Positions 1-12,033 of a DNA stretch of 64,000 nucleotides are shown piece after piece. The stretch's first letter is position 1, and each line of letters begins with the position of its first letter. This DNA is from Anaeramoeba flamelloides. Its lineage: Eukaryota > Metamonada > Anaeramoebidae. The stretch lies in NCBI GenBank assembly GCA_027625915.1, contig JANTQA010000047.1, positions 18,166,001 through 18,230,000 on the forward strand. Reading direction: 5' to 3'. Both the position numbers and the translations under genes were made by a program. Under the pieces are notes generated by a model, which saw nothing but the letters and a program-made list of their open reading frames with translations, was not told the DNA's origin and searched no databases.

Positions 1-94
1 TTTTGTTTTTCTCTTTTCATTTTGAAACCTAAATCATTCATATGAAAAATTTCAAAGATTTGCTGGAACTCCTTTATCTAATAAACTTAAAATT

Positions 95-3000
95 ATGTTG
101 GATAAACGACATTTTCTGATGTGCAAGGAAAAATTTTCTGAAACAAACGCGATTTCACAAACAAATTGGATCAAACTAACAAAAGGTAAAATGGAAACAA
201 TTGATTTAAAAACACTAAAGGCATTAGGAAAGAAAAAATCTCTTAATACAAATTCTCAAAAAAGTAGCCAAAAAGCTCTTAACTTTTCGAAAACAAAAAC
301 AAAAACAAATAATTTTTCAAAATCAAGATCAAAACAGTCACCAACAAAAAAGATCAGTACCAACAACCATATCTATTTACATACAAAAAAAGTCTCTATA
401 CAGGGTTGGAGCAAACTTCATCAAAAAATTCCTGCTGTTGAGGTATGTATTTTCAAATAACATTCACAACTTTTTTACTTTCTTTTATTATATTTTTTGA
501 CAAAAAAAAAAGAAACATCTGTTTTTTAAATTTTCAAATTTCACGCAAATTAATCCTAATTTTCAATTTCCTCATTTTTTTTTTTTTTTTTTGTTGTTTG
601 GAAACATAAAAGAAGAATAGATATTATTAAAAATTTTCACATTTAATGATTAAGCTTTTTGGAAGAAAAATGTTTATAAAATTTATAAATAAGGGTAATT
701 AGACTTGTTTTAAAAAAAGACTGTGATAAAAAAGTTTTTAAATTGGATCCGAAAATAATTTTATTGAGGGATTATCTTCTATTTTATAGATAACCTTTTT
801 GAAAAAAATTGTTTTCACACTTTTTTAAAAACGGATTTACTGAGTTTTTTTATTTTTCAAATCTTTTCGTGTTTCAAAGATTCAAAAAAATATTACTTTT
901 CCCAATTTTTTTTTTATTATTAATCTTCATAATAATGTTAGGTTTAAAAAAAGGCGAAAACAAATTGATTTCAAAATGAGTTTGACAATGGTTGAAACTT
1001 AAAAACTTTCAGAATACTTTTTACAACATTTTGTCTTTGCTTTTTTTCAAGCAATATATTGTTTATTTGATTCTTTTGAAAATATTTTTTTGGATTCTAA
1101 ATTAACCAACTTTATTCAAAAAATTTTGATTTTAAAAAGTATCATATGGAACAATTAACTAATTTCTATAAATATAACATGATAATTTCAATTAATTATT
1201 TGAGAAGAAATGATGCTATTATGTCAAAATACAATATAATTGATGATTCTATGCCTTGATAAAACCAACAAAACCCAAGGATTCTAATAAAACCAAAAGA
1301 AATCAAAAAACTAAAATAATAACGAAAATTACAATTCAAATAATAATAATAATAATATTTTCTAAATTAAACAGAAAATAATTAATTCCGATTTTATTTA
1401 ATATAAAATAAGATTAGTATTTCCAATTTCCCTTATTTCTTTGGCTTTCTTTGATTCTTTATTAAAATAACAAGAAAATGAACTGATATTTTTTAAAATT
1501 TGTTTAACTTAAAAATTTTAGTGTATAAAATACCAAAATATTAATTTTGGTATTTTATACATTTTTGAATTACTTATAAAGAATAAAAATAAATTCTGAA
1601 GATAACAAAACCTAAAAAAAATAAAGAATTTTATTTTTTTTTATTTTTAAGAAATTATTATTTTTATACAAAATAAAAAATGAAACTAAATTATATAAAA
1701 AAATTTCAAAATGTCTGTATCATTAAATTTAATATGAAATATTTAATATCTCTATTTATTTGAATTCCATTTTGAAAAAAAACTTTAATACAAAATATTA
1801 AAAGAAAAAAGTCTATTAAATTTTTTAATTTTGTTGATAATTTCTATTATTATTATCAAAGTATTTAAAAAAAAAAAAAATAATAATAATATTGAAATTT
1901 TATTAGAACTTTTTAAATTTTATTTGTTTCTTGTGAAAATCACATTTCTAGGATTTAAAATATTTTTAATTCGAAATTTATTTATTTTTTTTTTATGTAT
2001 TTAATTGTGGACTTAAATTAAATACACTTTAGAAAAAACCGAACAAATTAACAATAATAATTTTATAATTGTTTATTAAAAGAATATTACTCAACTTTTC
2101 CTTTTTTTTCTCTCCAAAAAATTAACAATTTACAAAAATATTTAAATGAAAATAGATTTATGATAAAGATCATTTAGAAACATCAATTAACAAAATTTAT
2201 GATATTCTTGATAAAAATAAAGGAGAGCAATGGGAACCACGCGCCCAAGCACTGGGGAAATTTCAAGCAATCTTAAATGGTAAAGCAACAAAATATGATA
2301 CATTCAATGATCATTTACAACGATTTTATGCATTATTTATTGAACAACTAAGAGATCTTCGATCTTCAATTATTAAAGCCATTTGTAATTTGCTTGTACA
2401 TTTAGCCAACGAAATGTCAGATGAATTTATACTGTTTTTCAATAAATTCATGTCGGATATTTTAAATTTAATTGCAAATTCCAATCATGTGATCATTGAA
2501 TTAGGTGATAATTGTCTGAAAGAAATTCTTTTAATACATCAAATACCAGATTTGATTTTGATAATTGAAAATTATTTAACACACAAAAACCAATTATTAC
2601 GTGGGAAATGCTCTGGATACATTGGAATAATGTTGGACAGATATCCAACATCATGCTTGGTTCAAAAAAAAAAAAAAATTGAAAAAATTTTGAATTTTTT
2701 TCTTAAGGACAAGAGTTCTGAAGCTAGAAAGGAAGCTAGGAGGGCTATTTGGTCGTATTATTATCATTTCCCACAAGCAGGGAAAGAATTAATTTTAAAA
2801 CAAGACTCAACAACAAAAAGAAATATTATGAATGAAGATATCGCTACTCAATTTGTTTGAATTTTTTTAATTTTTTTTTGATATTTTTAAAGGATTTAAC
2901 AAAAACAAATAGACCCTTAAATATCTATTATTTATCTTTATTAAATCTATATATCTAAATATATTTGAATATATTTATTACTCTGATCATTTAAAAATAT

Positions 3001-5284
3001 TTATATCCAATTTCAAAAGGAAGAACAAAATCCAAATAAAAAAGATCTCAAAAAAAAAAGCCGATCTGGAAGATTAAAAAGACAAAATTATTATCAAAAT
3101 AGATCGGTGTCAACGGGAAGAGCAAATTTTACTCCACAAAAGAGATCGAACTTTTCTACTTTTATTCACAATTCTTCAGAAAAGCAACGTTTAAAGCAAA
3201 CACCACAAAATAAAAAACCATTTAACACTATAACTCCAAATAAACCAACTTTAAACAACAGAAATAAAGTGAAAAAAAATATCAAACCTTCACGCTCAAT
3301 TCAGTCACGTTCTCAAACAACGAAACTCAAACAAGGTAGAAAGCCCAAGAGTAAACAAAAGCCAATCGAAATGAAGGAACTTAGCCAAACCGAAAAAAAT
3401 TTAATTGGGTTGATGTTTGATTTGGTTGGGGGGCAATCCGATTATTTAGAAGATGAAAAGCACATGTTTTTAATAATTAACCAAACAAAGACCTTATTAG
3501 AAACAATAAAATATTCAAATGATTCTGAATTGACAAAGCTTTATCGAACCTTACATGAAAGACATCCAGACAATTTTTTCCTTCACGTTAAAAATTTAAC
3601 AAAGCCAAGTAGAGTTAAAATTGCTTTTATGCTACAAGATATTGATCCTAATATTACTATCAAGTTAGAATTAAAAATAATAAACAATTCATTAAATACG
3701 CCAAAGAATAAAAAAAAACAATCAAATTTAAAATTCCAAACCGATCCCAAAGAAAGAAAAATCAAATTAAACCCTAAAGTGCAAAGAGTGAAAAAACTTA
3801 ACCTACCAAATACTAATTTACATGAAAGCAATTTGAATAAAAAAGGTGTTTCTAAAAAAAAAATGTCAATTCGATCACAAAGAAAATTGGCAATTAGACA
3901 TAAACGTGCTAAAGGGAAATCAGTCCAGCCACAGAGTAAAACAATGCAAAGAGAAACTTCTTCAATAAACTTTCGACCAATTAGCCCATTAAACATTAAA
4001 AAATTACCAACAACAAAAAAAAGATCTTCCAAAATTAGTGAAGAAAACTTATTAACAAAAAAATCCCCTCGAAAAAACCAATCAAGTATAAATATAAAAA
4101 CAACTGGTTTAAAAACATCAAAAAATCTGAAAAAAGGCAGAGGCAGAGGAAGAGGCAGGGGCAGAGGTAGGGGCAGAGGCAGAGGCAGAGGAAGTGTATT
4201 AAAAAAAAAGAGAGAGATAAAACCCAACCAAATAGAAAATGGTAACTTATCACCAAGAAATATGGGAGAAAAGAAAACCACAATAGGAAATAAAAAAAAA
4301 AGAAAAAAAATAACTGTAAAAACAGAAAATTTATCACCCAGGGATAAAGAGGGGAAAGTATTGAAGAAAACGGGACGAGGACGAGGGAGGGGTCGAAGAA
4401 GGGCGATGGGAAGGGGAAGAGGTAGAAAAGTAATAAAAAGTAAAGAAACGGTAAAAATTGAAGAAGAATCATTAACCAGACATCAAGAAAATACTAAAAG
4501 TGAAAATAACGATTCCAATAATGAGAAATCTGAAAGTCCAAATGGAAGTAAAACAAGAAAAAAACCAAGATCTAAAAGTAGAAAAAAAGACCAAAAAGCA
4601 TCAACAGAAGGCCCAGTGAAAGAAATAGTCGAGCAAGTCATTTCATGGATTTCAACAGGTAAGCATCGATCTAAAGGAATAAATTTGCTTGAGAAATTAT
4701 CAAATGAAAACCTTGAACGAATATGGGATAACCATTTCCTAAGAATCATTTTCGTTATAATATCAATGCTATCAGATCAAGATAGGGAACTAAGTGATAG
4801 TATGGATAAGCTTTTAAAATTAATCATCAAAAACCAGGCATCTTATTTTTCAACAATAACTAAGGATATTACACATTTCTTTATTCAATCCTTTCGTGAC
4901 GTTGTTGATATCAAAATATGCCAGAGTTATGAAGAAACAATTCAAGAATTAATCCAAGTCTTAGATCCACAAATTGTTTTGTCCATTATATTAAAATATT
5001 TGAATACAGAAAAAAAAAACCTTATTTATATTTCAATTCTTTTATTGAAAAAGCTTTCAGTTAAATTAAATAAAAATGATTTGCAACCCAAATTAGAAAG
5101 CATTTTAACTAGCTTTGCAGATATACTCACATCTGGGGATAAAACAATGAAAAGGCAAATCATATTTTGTATTGGTACCTTTTATCCTGTGATAGGCGAG
5201 AATATTGAAGAGATATATTTGAAAGATAAATTTTCACAAGTAGACATCTCTTTAATACAAAGATATTGTAATTCTAATAATTAA
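95..5284 (+). CDS. CLASP-type microtubule-associated protein (three exons, 5' end uncertain)
   Basis: CLASP proteins bind microtubule plus ends through TOG/HEAT domains and promote rescue. The exons I infer are 95-442, 2156-2854 and 3020-5284, all joined in phase 0 (donors GTATGT and GTTTGA, acceptors TAG and AAG), giving about 1103 residues. Residues ~112-340 are a CLASP N-type TOG domain. The join of exons 1 and 2 recreates the family stretch that reads IPxVxxYxxxxLxxxxxKIYxIL, and later comes DxSSEARKEARRAIW. A long basic disordered linker follows, with Arg-Gly repeats near residues 721-743 and 800-820. Residues ~880-1103 are HEAT-like and match the CLASP C-terminal domain, ending ...RQIIFCIGTFYPVIGENI. 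I see no SxIP motif in the linker. The ATG at 95 is the first in frame, but coding-like sequence extends upstream (from about 26), so more 5' exons, perhaps an N-terminal TOG, may lie before the window. The family call is firm; the 5' end is not. Confidence 0.85.
443..2155 (+). other. Long intron of the CLASP gene
   Basis: Phase-0 intron with donor GTATGT and acceptor TAG, supported because the flanking exons together match one continuous stretch of the CLASP TOG domain. It is AT-rich, with no open frame of note and no recognised element other than the hairpin at 1523-1560. Confidence 0.75.
1523..1560. repeat. Perfect 17-bp inverted repeat in CLASP intron
   Basis: GTATAAAATACCAAAAT and its exact complement are separated by the four bases ATTA. 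It lies in the long CLASP intron. It could be the relic of a palindromic mini-element or an RNA hairpin in the pre-mRNA. Confidence 0.8.
2855..3019 (+). other. Short intron of the CLASP gene
   Basis: 165 nt, phase 0, donor GTTTGA, acceptor CAAAAG. Translation would stop at 2858 without removal. The exon after it is open from before 3020, well upstream of the first in-frame GTG/ATG codons. Confidence 0.7.
4135..4196 (+). repeat. Degenerate GGCAGA tandem repeat encoding Arg-Gly run
   Basis: In-frame hexamer repeats encode about ten alternating Arg-Gly pairs in the CLASP linker. A second, less regular RG cluster lies at about 4372-4430. RG-rich tracts commonly bind nucleic acid or tubulin tails; which applies here is not visible. 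Confidence 0.9.
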
Positions 5285-5961
5285 AATAATTAATTTATTT
5301 AAATCAAATTATTTATTTAGAAATTAATTATTTGAGAAAATTTTTCTAATATATAAAATTTTCTTATTAATGCTGTTTTTATCTTTTGTTCTTTTATTTG
5401 TTGTTTTTTATATTTTTTGTTTTTTATATTTTATTATTGAAATTGATTATGAATTTTATTTTATAAAATTATATATGTATGTATGTATATATATAATTAT
5501 ATATTTAATATTTAATTAGTCAATCTATAAAAAAAAAAATTGTAATTTAATATTTTTACTTTCTTTAATATAAAGAACAATAAAATATAAAAGATTTGTT
5601 TTTTAAAAAATAAAACAAATAATCATATATTTTCATCTTTTTTTTTTTTTTTTTTTTTTTTTTATTAGGATTTTGTTATTTTTTTGGAAATACTAAGCAC
5701 AAAAATGAATTTTTCAAATATTTTTTATTTGTATTTTTTTACATTAATATTCAAATTGAAGATAGTTTGCTCATTGGGGTATGTTACCTTTTAATGAGTT
5801 ACACATTTTGATAATGGAATAAAAATTATTTAAATGATATTGTGATTATCATTTAGCTCCTAGATATATTCTAAATACAATTAAATAATAAATTATATTT
5901 CAAAAATAGGATTTCTTATAAAATTTAGCTATATAATATTTATTAATAATGTGAAAAATAT
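5285..5961. other. AT-rich intergenic spacer
   Basis: Downstream flank of the CLASP gene. It holds a short TATG/TA simple repeat near 5470-5505 and a long T tract near 5638-5663. No gene is seen. Confidence 0.6.
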
Positions 5962-5979
5962 ATAAAAGTTACATTATTT

Positions 5980-6305
5980 TTAAGGTAATAAAGAAAAAAT
6001 AATAAAAATAAAGCGAAAACAAAAAATCTTTTAAATAATAAAAAATATATAAATTAGGGCACCCAGTGCCCCCACTCTGAGAGTCGTGGAATACCAATTA
6101 TTAATCACGGAATAGGAATTTTTATCTATAATTGATAAACTTTCTATCGGGTTTTTACTCCTTCTGTGTATTCAGGGCGTGGATAGTTTCTATTTGGTCA
6201 TGGCAATGATAAATTTATTTTTTATATAAATTTTAATTATTTTTCTTCTTCCCTTTTTTTTATTTAATGATTTTTCTTTAATTACTCCTTTCTATAAATA
6301 AATAA
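5980..6305 (+). mobile_element. SINE-like or truncated non-LTR retroposon with target-site duplication
   Basis: The insert is flanked by a direct repeat, ATAAAAGTTACATTATTT, at 5962-5979 and 6306-6323. It ends in a TAAA/AAAT short tandem tail just before the right copy, as expected for a retroposed sequence on the + strand. Its core (about 6056-6200) is strikingly GC-richer than its surroundings and contains a perfect GGGCAC/GTGCCC hairpin near 6058-6072. I see no tRNA-like A or B box and no coding sequence. Confidence 0.65.
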
Positions 6306-6323
6306 ATAAAAGTTACATTATTT

Positions 6324-7565
6324 AACTTGTGTAATATTGAACTCTGTAATTATATATTCGTAATAGCATAAAATTCCATTATTAGATTAAAAACAGAAAA
6401 AATACATCTAATATTATAATGATTAATAAGCAAAATATTTTGGGTAAATCAATTTTAAAATAAATTAGAAGAATAATAAAAAAAAAAAATATTTTTAACA
6501 TTATTATGGGCAACTTTTTTTATTAATTTATTATTATGGGGAAATAGTTGGTATGTTCGAGTGAATTTATTTTATCATATATCATATTTGCTCTTATTTT
6601 ACGAACTTTTGTGTTTTCTTGTATTAAAAAAAATATCATTAGCAAATCATTAACCAATGTATGGAGGTGATTTAATTTCAATAATAAATGATATTAAAAA
6701 TCAAATAAATCAAAAATTAGAGTTAAATATATGAAATAATTAAATAATTTGTTCTTATATCCAAAAAAAAAAACATATTTATAATATATTTAAAAAAAAA
6801 TAATTCTTTAGATGTGTACTTGCTAAAAATTCACATTAAATGTACTTTTCAAAAATATCATTCATTTTTTTTTTTTTAGACTTTGATTATATTTGAAATA
6901 TTACCTCGAAAATTGAAAATTGATAACAGTGGAATTTTTCAAATAAACAGTTTATTTCTCGAAATTCGTTATTGATTTATTTATTTTATTTTACCCATTT
7001 GTTATTTAGATTATATTTATTTTGGTGTTGAAATTAAGTTTAAAATCGCTTCTTTGCTTTACTTGAAAATAAATAAAATGAAAAACGCGAAAAGTTAATT
7101 TTGATATTTTTTTACCAACTTTTTTTCATTGGACAAAATTTTGATTTGATTTTTATGGATGTTTTATCATTTTCTAGAGGTTATACTCTTTTCAAATTTC
7201 AATTTTGTAAGTTGGTTGGTTCATCATCTTCCTGGTTAAAGTGTTTTATTTTTTTTTTTTTTGGGTATCATAGAAAGTCCCAGAAAAAAATAATAATATA
7301 TTTTATTTACATTTAAAAAAACGATATAATTATTAATCCTTTAAGAGTTAGTATTACCATAGTACTAATTTATAGAGAAAAAAAATAGGTTAATATTTTT
7401 TTTTCTTGTCTTTGCAAAAAAAAAACTACTTTTTTTGTGAAGAAATAAATATCTATATTTAATCCACTAATTTATTTATATTTGTAAGAATAATTCAAAA
7501 ATAATAAGAATTTTATTATATTTTTTTGAAATCGAGCAAAAGATATTGAACTAATACAAATTTGT
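6324..7565. other. AT-rich intergenic spacer
   Basis: No gene, RNA or element recognised. A phenylalanine-rich open frame at 7101-7316 looks like translated T tracts and is not called. Confidence 0.5.
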
Positions 7566-7975
7566 AATAACCATTGTGGAAAAAAAGTGAAACACGGTTT
7601 TTAATTGAGAACATTTCTTAAAATTCAAAGTAAGATCAATTTATAAAAGAATAAATAAATAAATAAAGACAAAATGAAGTATCCAGCACAATAATAGTTT
7701 TTTTAATAATATCTTGTGGTATGGGCTTTTCTTTGATTGATCAATTATTAAAAATTTATACAAAAAATTGACAATTTTTACGATCTCCAAAGCCACACTA
7801 ACAATTTTGATTAAGAAAGTAGATTTAAATTGTATTTGTTGGATTGGTTGAAAATAATATAATGGGTTATTATTTGAATTTAATTGGTTTCTTCTTTTTA
7901 TTGATTTTACTTTTCATTTTCAGTAATGTTCCCAATTAAAAACCGTGTTTCTCTTTTTTTCCAAATAGGTAAGAC
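7566..7975. mobile_element. MITE-like element with ~50-bp inverted ends (family G, copy 1)
   Basis: Left end (about 7569-7625) reads TGGAAAAAAAGTGAAACACG and continues into TTTTTAATTGAGAACAT. The right end (7917-7971) is its near-exact reverse complement. There is no coding capacity. Internal sequence around GATCTCC and GGTTGAAAATA matches the diverged copy near 24.6-25.1 kb. Confidence 0.8.
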
Positions 7976-8519
7976 AAAATTTCTAATAAAAAAATGAGAA
8001 AATTTTTCAACAAATTTAATTTCTTTTAATGTTCTTTGAAAATCAAAATCATTATATCAATAATCGAAATAAAAAAAACTGTATACTCAAATTTTGAAAT
8101 AAAAAAATTATGTTAAATTAATTTTTCGATTAATGAATAACAGTATTTATTTTCATAATTCAATTATATATACAATTTAAATTTAATTGAATTAAAATCA
8201 TCGAACAATTAAAATTTTATTAAAAAAAATCAAAATTAATCAATTCAAAATTTAGCACATTAAAAAACATTGGCAAAAAAATGTAAAAATCAGCTTTTGG
8301 TGTTTTTTATTTTTTTTATTTTCTAGTAAAGTACAGATCAGATTTTAATATGAATTTCAACAACAATATAGATACAATCTAAATAACCAACAAGACAAAA
8401 AAAGAAATTGGTTGAGAACGATTTTAAAAAAATAAACTGTTCAATCACCAAATTCCACTATTTCCAATTTTGCAACATTCAATATTTCCAAAATTTGTCC
8501 CAAAAAGAAGAAGTTGTTC
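7976..8519. other. AT-rich stretch, possibly the left part of the family X element
   Basis: No gene seen. It may include the unresolved left end of the element described at 8520-11164. Confidence 0.4.
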
Positions 8520-9041
8520 AAAAATTCTTTGAATTATTTTAACTAATACAAGGATCAGTTTTAATTGATTAAGATCATGTTTTGGTACTATTTTACCAAT
8601 AGAATTTTTAGATACATTCAAACTATGGATCACTCATATGGTTTACGAATATTCAGTATTAAACATATAGCAGGGAAAAAATCCCGGGCATGAAAAAAAT
8701 CCCTGGCAAGATTTTTAATTGTGAATATTAGTAAAATTTTTATATAATTTCATTTATTTACAATCAAATCCATTTTTATAAATAACCAATTTTTTTTATG
8801 AGATTAGTAATAAACCTACCTAAAGTTCATCAAAGTAAGGGGTCTATAAAATACTCGAGTAATTGTTTGATAGCCTAAGTAGATCAACTTTTTTTGAAAA
8901 AACAATCGAAGTTTTATAGAGGTTTACTCGAGTTTGGAAAATGATAATTGTTATTCTTGTTTTTTGATTGATTGAATGGTGTTTTGAACAAGTGTAATTA
9001 AATTACATCATCATTCTAATAAGTGGGTGAGTTATAATTTA

Positions 9042-9056
9042 AAAAGTTTGATTCTT
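9042..9056. repeat. Target-site duplication of the LINE, left copy
   Basis: AAAAGTTTGATTCTT, repeated exactly at 10996-11010. The unoccupied form of the same site is present in the related MITE near 24197-24212 in opposite orientation. Confidence 0.92.
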
Positions 9057-10995
9057 TTTTTTTTTTTTTTTTTTATTTTTGAAGAGAGAAAATTGCTTTT
9101 CTCCTGTGTGCCCTAATTTCTAAACTTTTTTTTAGAAATTTTGTTAAAGAATCACAAATTTTATTATCACTTACTAATGATAATATATATGATGAATTCT
9201 TTTTATTAATAATATCTCCGATATTATTAATTTTTTTATTTTTTTAAAAAAATTCAGATATCCAGATTTTTCGATTTATTTTATAGGCCGGACAGTCCCA
9301 TAAAAAATGATCGAAATCTTCAATGATATCAATATTTAACTTTTCTTTACATAAATCACAATTTTTATTTTTATTTTTACTTGTTACATAAGAGTACCTA
9401 TTTAAACAATTAGTAAAATTTCGAACTTTTAGAATTGTTTTTTGAAGCTTTCCAGTTTAAATATTTTTTGTTGTTTGAAATTGCAATTTTGTTGTTTTAT
9501 AATTTTTAGATATTGTTGAACTTTCCAACTAGGTGAATTTTCCAATTCGGTTAATCGAAAAACTTTTAATTCTAAATCTAATAATTTTAATCCCTTAGTG
9601 TGCCAATTAATATTTTCATTTTCCAATTTTCGAAAATTTAGTATTGTTTTTTAATTTTTTTTAAATTTAAGAAATCTAATTTTTCTATCAATTTATATTT
9701 TCTTCGGTATATTTTTTAATCTAGCGAGATCAATTTTTGCTTCAGTTTTATAAATTAATCGAGGTGAATGGATATTAATTTGTAAGAAATTTGTGACTGT
9801 TTTATTGATAAATCTATCAATTCTTTCAAAATCATTTTGTTTCAAGTCAAATATTTCAAGACCATAATAAAGTTGACTTAAAATGAGAGCTTTGAAAGAA
9901 GTTATTTTGACTCCATTGTTGAGTTTATTTTGTTGAAACAATCGATTAAGTGTTTCCAAGGACTTTTCCACTTTTTTGAAATTATATTCAAGATGTGTGT
10001 TTTTTTCTAACCAAATCCCAAGATAAAAAATATCTTTTAATTCTTTTTTTATATTTGGTTTTTTTTATTATGTGGGTTCATCCCGAATCTTTTTTATTAT
10101 TTCAAAAAATACTTTCTAAATTAATTTTTAGAGAGATTAATGGCCCTTTCATAATAAGAATAAGATCATCTGCATACATTTGAACATGAACAGCTAAAGT
10201 TTTTAACTTTTCTAGTAGGAAATGAGATATAAATGCGAAGAGAATTGGTGATAAGGGATCTCCTTGATAAACTCCAATTCCTTCTTTTTTGTAATATCTC
10301 AAGAGCCAATTTTTAATTGTTTCATTTTTGATAAATTTTTTAATAGATTGATATATTAACGAGTGTTGTATAGAGTCAAAACATTTTTTGTATGTCTATA
10401 GTAACTACAAAGTATTCTGTATTTTTATTTTTATTTTTTATTTTTTTAAATTTTCTTAATAAATTTAAAACAGCAATTCTTGTTCAAAAATATTTTTTAA
10501 ATCCAAATTGTTTTTTTTGAAATCAAGTCCCATGAGTCTTGAATTCCAATGTATATTAATTTTAAAAAAAAATCTTGGAAGAGATTGATGTATAGAGATA
10601 GGTCGATAATTTAATGGTTCGCCTTCATCCCCCCGATTTATGAATAAATAATAAATTTCTTTTTTTAATAAAATTTATACTTTTTTCAGTTTCGTCTGTT
10701 ATCCAATTTAAAAAAATATTTTGTACTGTTTTAATAAAATAATTATAATTTAATAAATATTGAATTGGTTGGTTTTTTTAGACACTTATAATGATTTATT
10801 TTGTCAAATTCTTTAACTGATTTATTTTTTTTGAAATTTGATTATTTCTTTAATTTTATCTTGATCAAAAATTTCCTTTATGTCAATTGGATTTAATGAA
10901 TTTTTATTAATTTTAAATTTTTTAATATAATTAATTATATTTGTATTAGGTTTTTGACTAATTGATTTTACAAAATCGTTATACACTGTGAATAT
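9057..10995 (-). mobile_element. 5'-truncated non-LTR retrotransposon (LINE) with reverse transcriptase remnants
   Basis: The element reads on the minus strand. Its poly-A tail is the T run at 9057-9074, and it is flanked by a 15-bp duplication AAAAGTTTGATTCTT at 9042-9056 and 10996-11010. Reverse-transcriptase pieces appear in order in different frames. An N-terminal stretch with GDEGEPLNYRPIS lies near 10600. The palm carries QGDPLSPILF and the catalytic QMYADD at 10102-10302. The thumb/connection region lies at 9693-9971. A C-terminal zinc knuckle at about 9295-9362 reads CDLC...HFLWDC. Several frame changes and stops make it non-functional. The 5' end starts inside the coding region, so it was probably truncated on insertion. 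The clade is not resolved. Confidence 0.92.
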
Positions 10996-11010
10996 AAAAG
11001 TTTGATTCTT
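10996..11010. repeat. Target-site duplication of the LINE, right copy
   Basis: Exact partner of 9042-9056. Confidence 0.92.
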
Positions 11011-11209
11011 AAAAATACGGATTGATTGTAAATAAAAGAAATTACTCAAAAATTTTACTAATATTCACAATTAAAAATCTTGCCAGGGATTTTTTTCACG
11101 TCAGGTATTTTTTTCACTACTTTACTTTAATTTTGGACTTCTCCTTGATAGATGCTAATCCCTTTACAGGTAAAAAAATTGTTTTGTAAAATTCATTTAA
11201 AGTTGAGTC

Positions 11210-11448
11210 TACTGATAAATAGCAATTTATATTTTGAAATTTTTACTTGATTTTCCTTTTATTGAAAATATTATGCTCAAGCTTTTGAATAAAGCATTTT
11301 ATGAAGTCAAATGTTAAGAAACTCTGTAAAATTAGAAGTTCTTCAAAATATACATTGTCAGAGACTGTTTGATAAGAAACAGTTCGAAGATTTATAAAAA
11401 TGGAAATTGAACTAAAAATTTTTTGAAATTTATTAGAATTTATCAGTA
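11210..11448. mobile_element. MITE-like element, family K copy 1
   Basis: Ends are TACTGATAAAT and AATTTATCAGTA, with a possible TA target duplication. The body matches 33139-33374 along its length (same orientation) and 24801-25030 (opposite orientation). Shared pieces include AAATGGAAATTGAACTAAAA and TTGATAAGAAACAGTTC. The open frame at 11243-11482 is a by-product of the repeat, not a gene. Confidence 0.85.
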
Positions 11449-12033
11449 AGAAAAAGAAATGATCCAAAATAAAATTTAGCATAAGTTTTTTGAAAGAAAT
11501 TAGTGTGTCTTAGTAAATTAATTATTAAGTTCTTGTTGTGTAAAACCAATAAAAAATTTGGTAAGTGGATTCGTTTTTTGAAATTGAAATTAAAAAGGTT
11601 TCTGTCATTGGTTTAAGCTTTGGGTACCCATGGAAAGTGATCTGTGGATTAGTGCCCAAAAACTAATAAAAATAATTGTATCTATTGTTGTTCTCTATGA
11701 ATGAAAGGAAGTTTCTTTTGAAAATCATTAACTTTAATTCATTTCTTTTTCTCTTAAATAATTGCTGAATTGGTTTTTATTCTTTATTGTTTTTGTTTTT
11801 TTGATAATTGTTGTTTTTCTTCTTTTTTGATGGACACAAGGAAAAATTTCAAACGACGCAAAAAAAGAATAGTGTTTCATGTTAGTGTTTTTTATTTTTT
11901 GTTGTTTGGCTGTTTGTTATTTCTTTTTTAATTACAAAACAAAGAATAAATAAAAACATTAATAAATTAACACTTTTCATTTTCATCTCAATAAATAGAC
12001 TATTTAATAAAACCAAAACTTCAGACCTTAATA
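11449..12033. other. Intergenic spacer downstream of the membrane-protein gene
   Basis: T- and A-rich sequence with no gene or recognised element. It is the 3' flank of the minus-strand gene at 12034. Confidence 0.5.

Larger units (their letters stand above)
8672..11118. mobile_element. MITE-like element (family D, copy 1), split by a LINE insertion
   Basis: Terminal inverted repeats of about 70 bp at 8672-8745 and about 11048-11118 share AAAAAATCCCTGGCAAG followed by ATTTTTAATTGTGAATATTA, almost identical in both arms. The outer part of each arm repeats a GTGAAAAAAATNCC motif. Without the LINE (9057-10995 plus one copy of the duplicated target) the element would be about 490 bp. That is the size of its inverted-orientation relative at 24088-24580, with which it also shares internal sequence. 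Confidence 0.85.
8520..11164. mobile_element. Family X DNA element, interrupted by a MITE that itself carries a LINE
   Basis: Sequence at about 8527-8640 matches 52880-52970 inside the complete family X element. The right terminus here (TCTCCTTGATAGATGCTAATCCCTTT) matches that element's right end (CTCCTTGGTAGACGCTAATCCCTT). The region between is occupied by the MITE at 8672-11118. The left end could not be located. Confidence 0.55.

Noticed and set aside
3583-4472. Long minus-strand open frames opposite the CLASP linker
   Set aside because: They are the complement of the A- and G-rich linker coding sequence and translate to P/L/F-rich low complexity. The plus strand is supported by homology.
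11243-11482. 79-residue minus-strand frame
   Set aside because: Lies inside the family K repeat and is not maintained in the two other copies.
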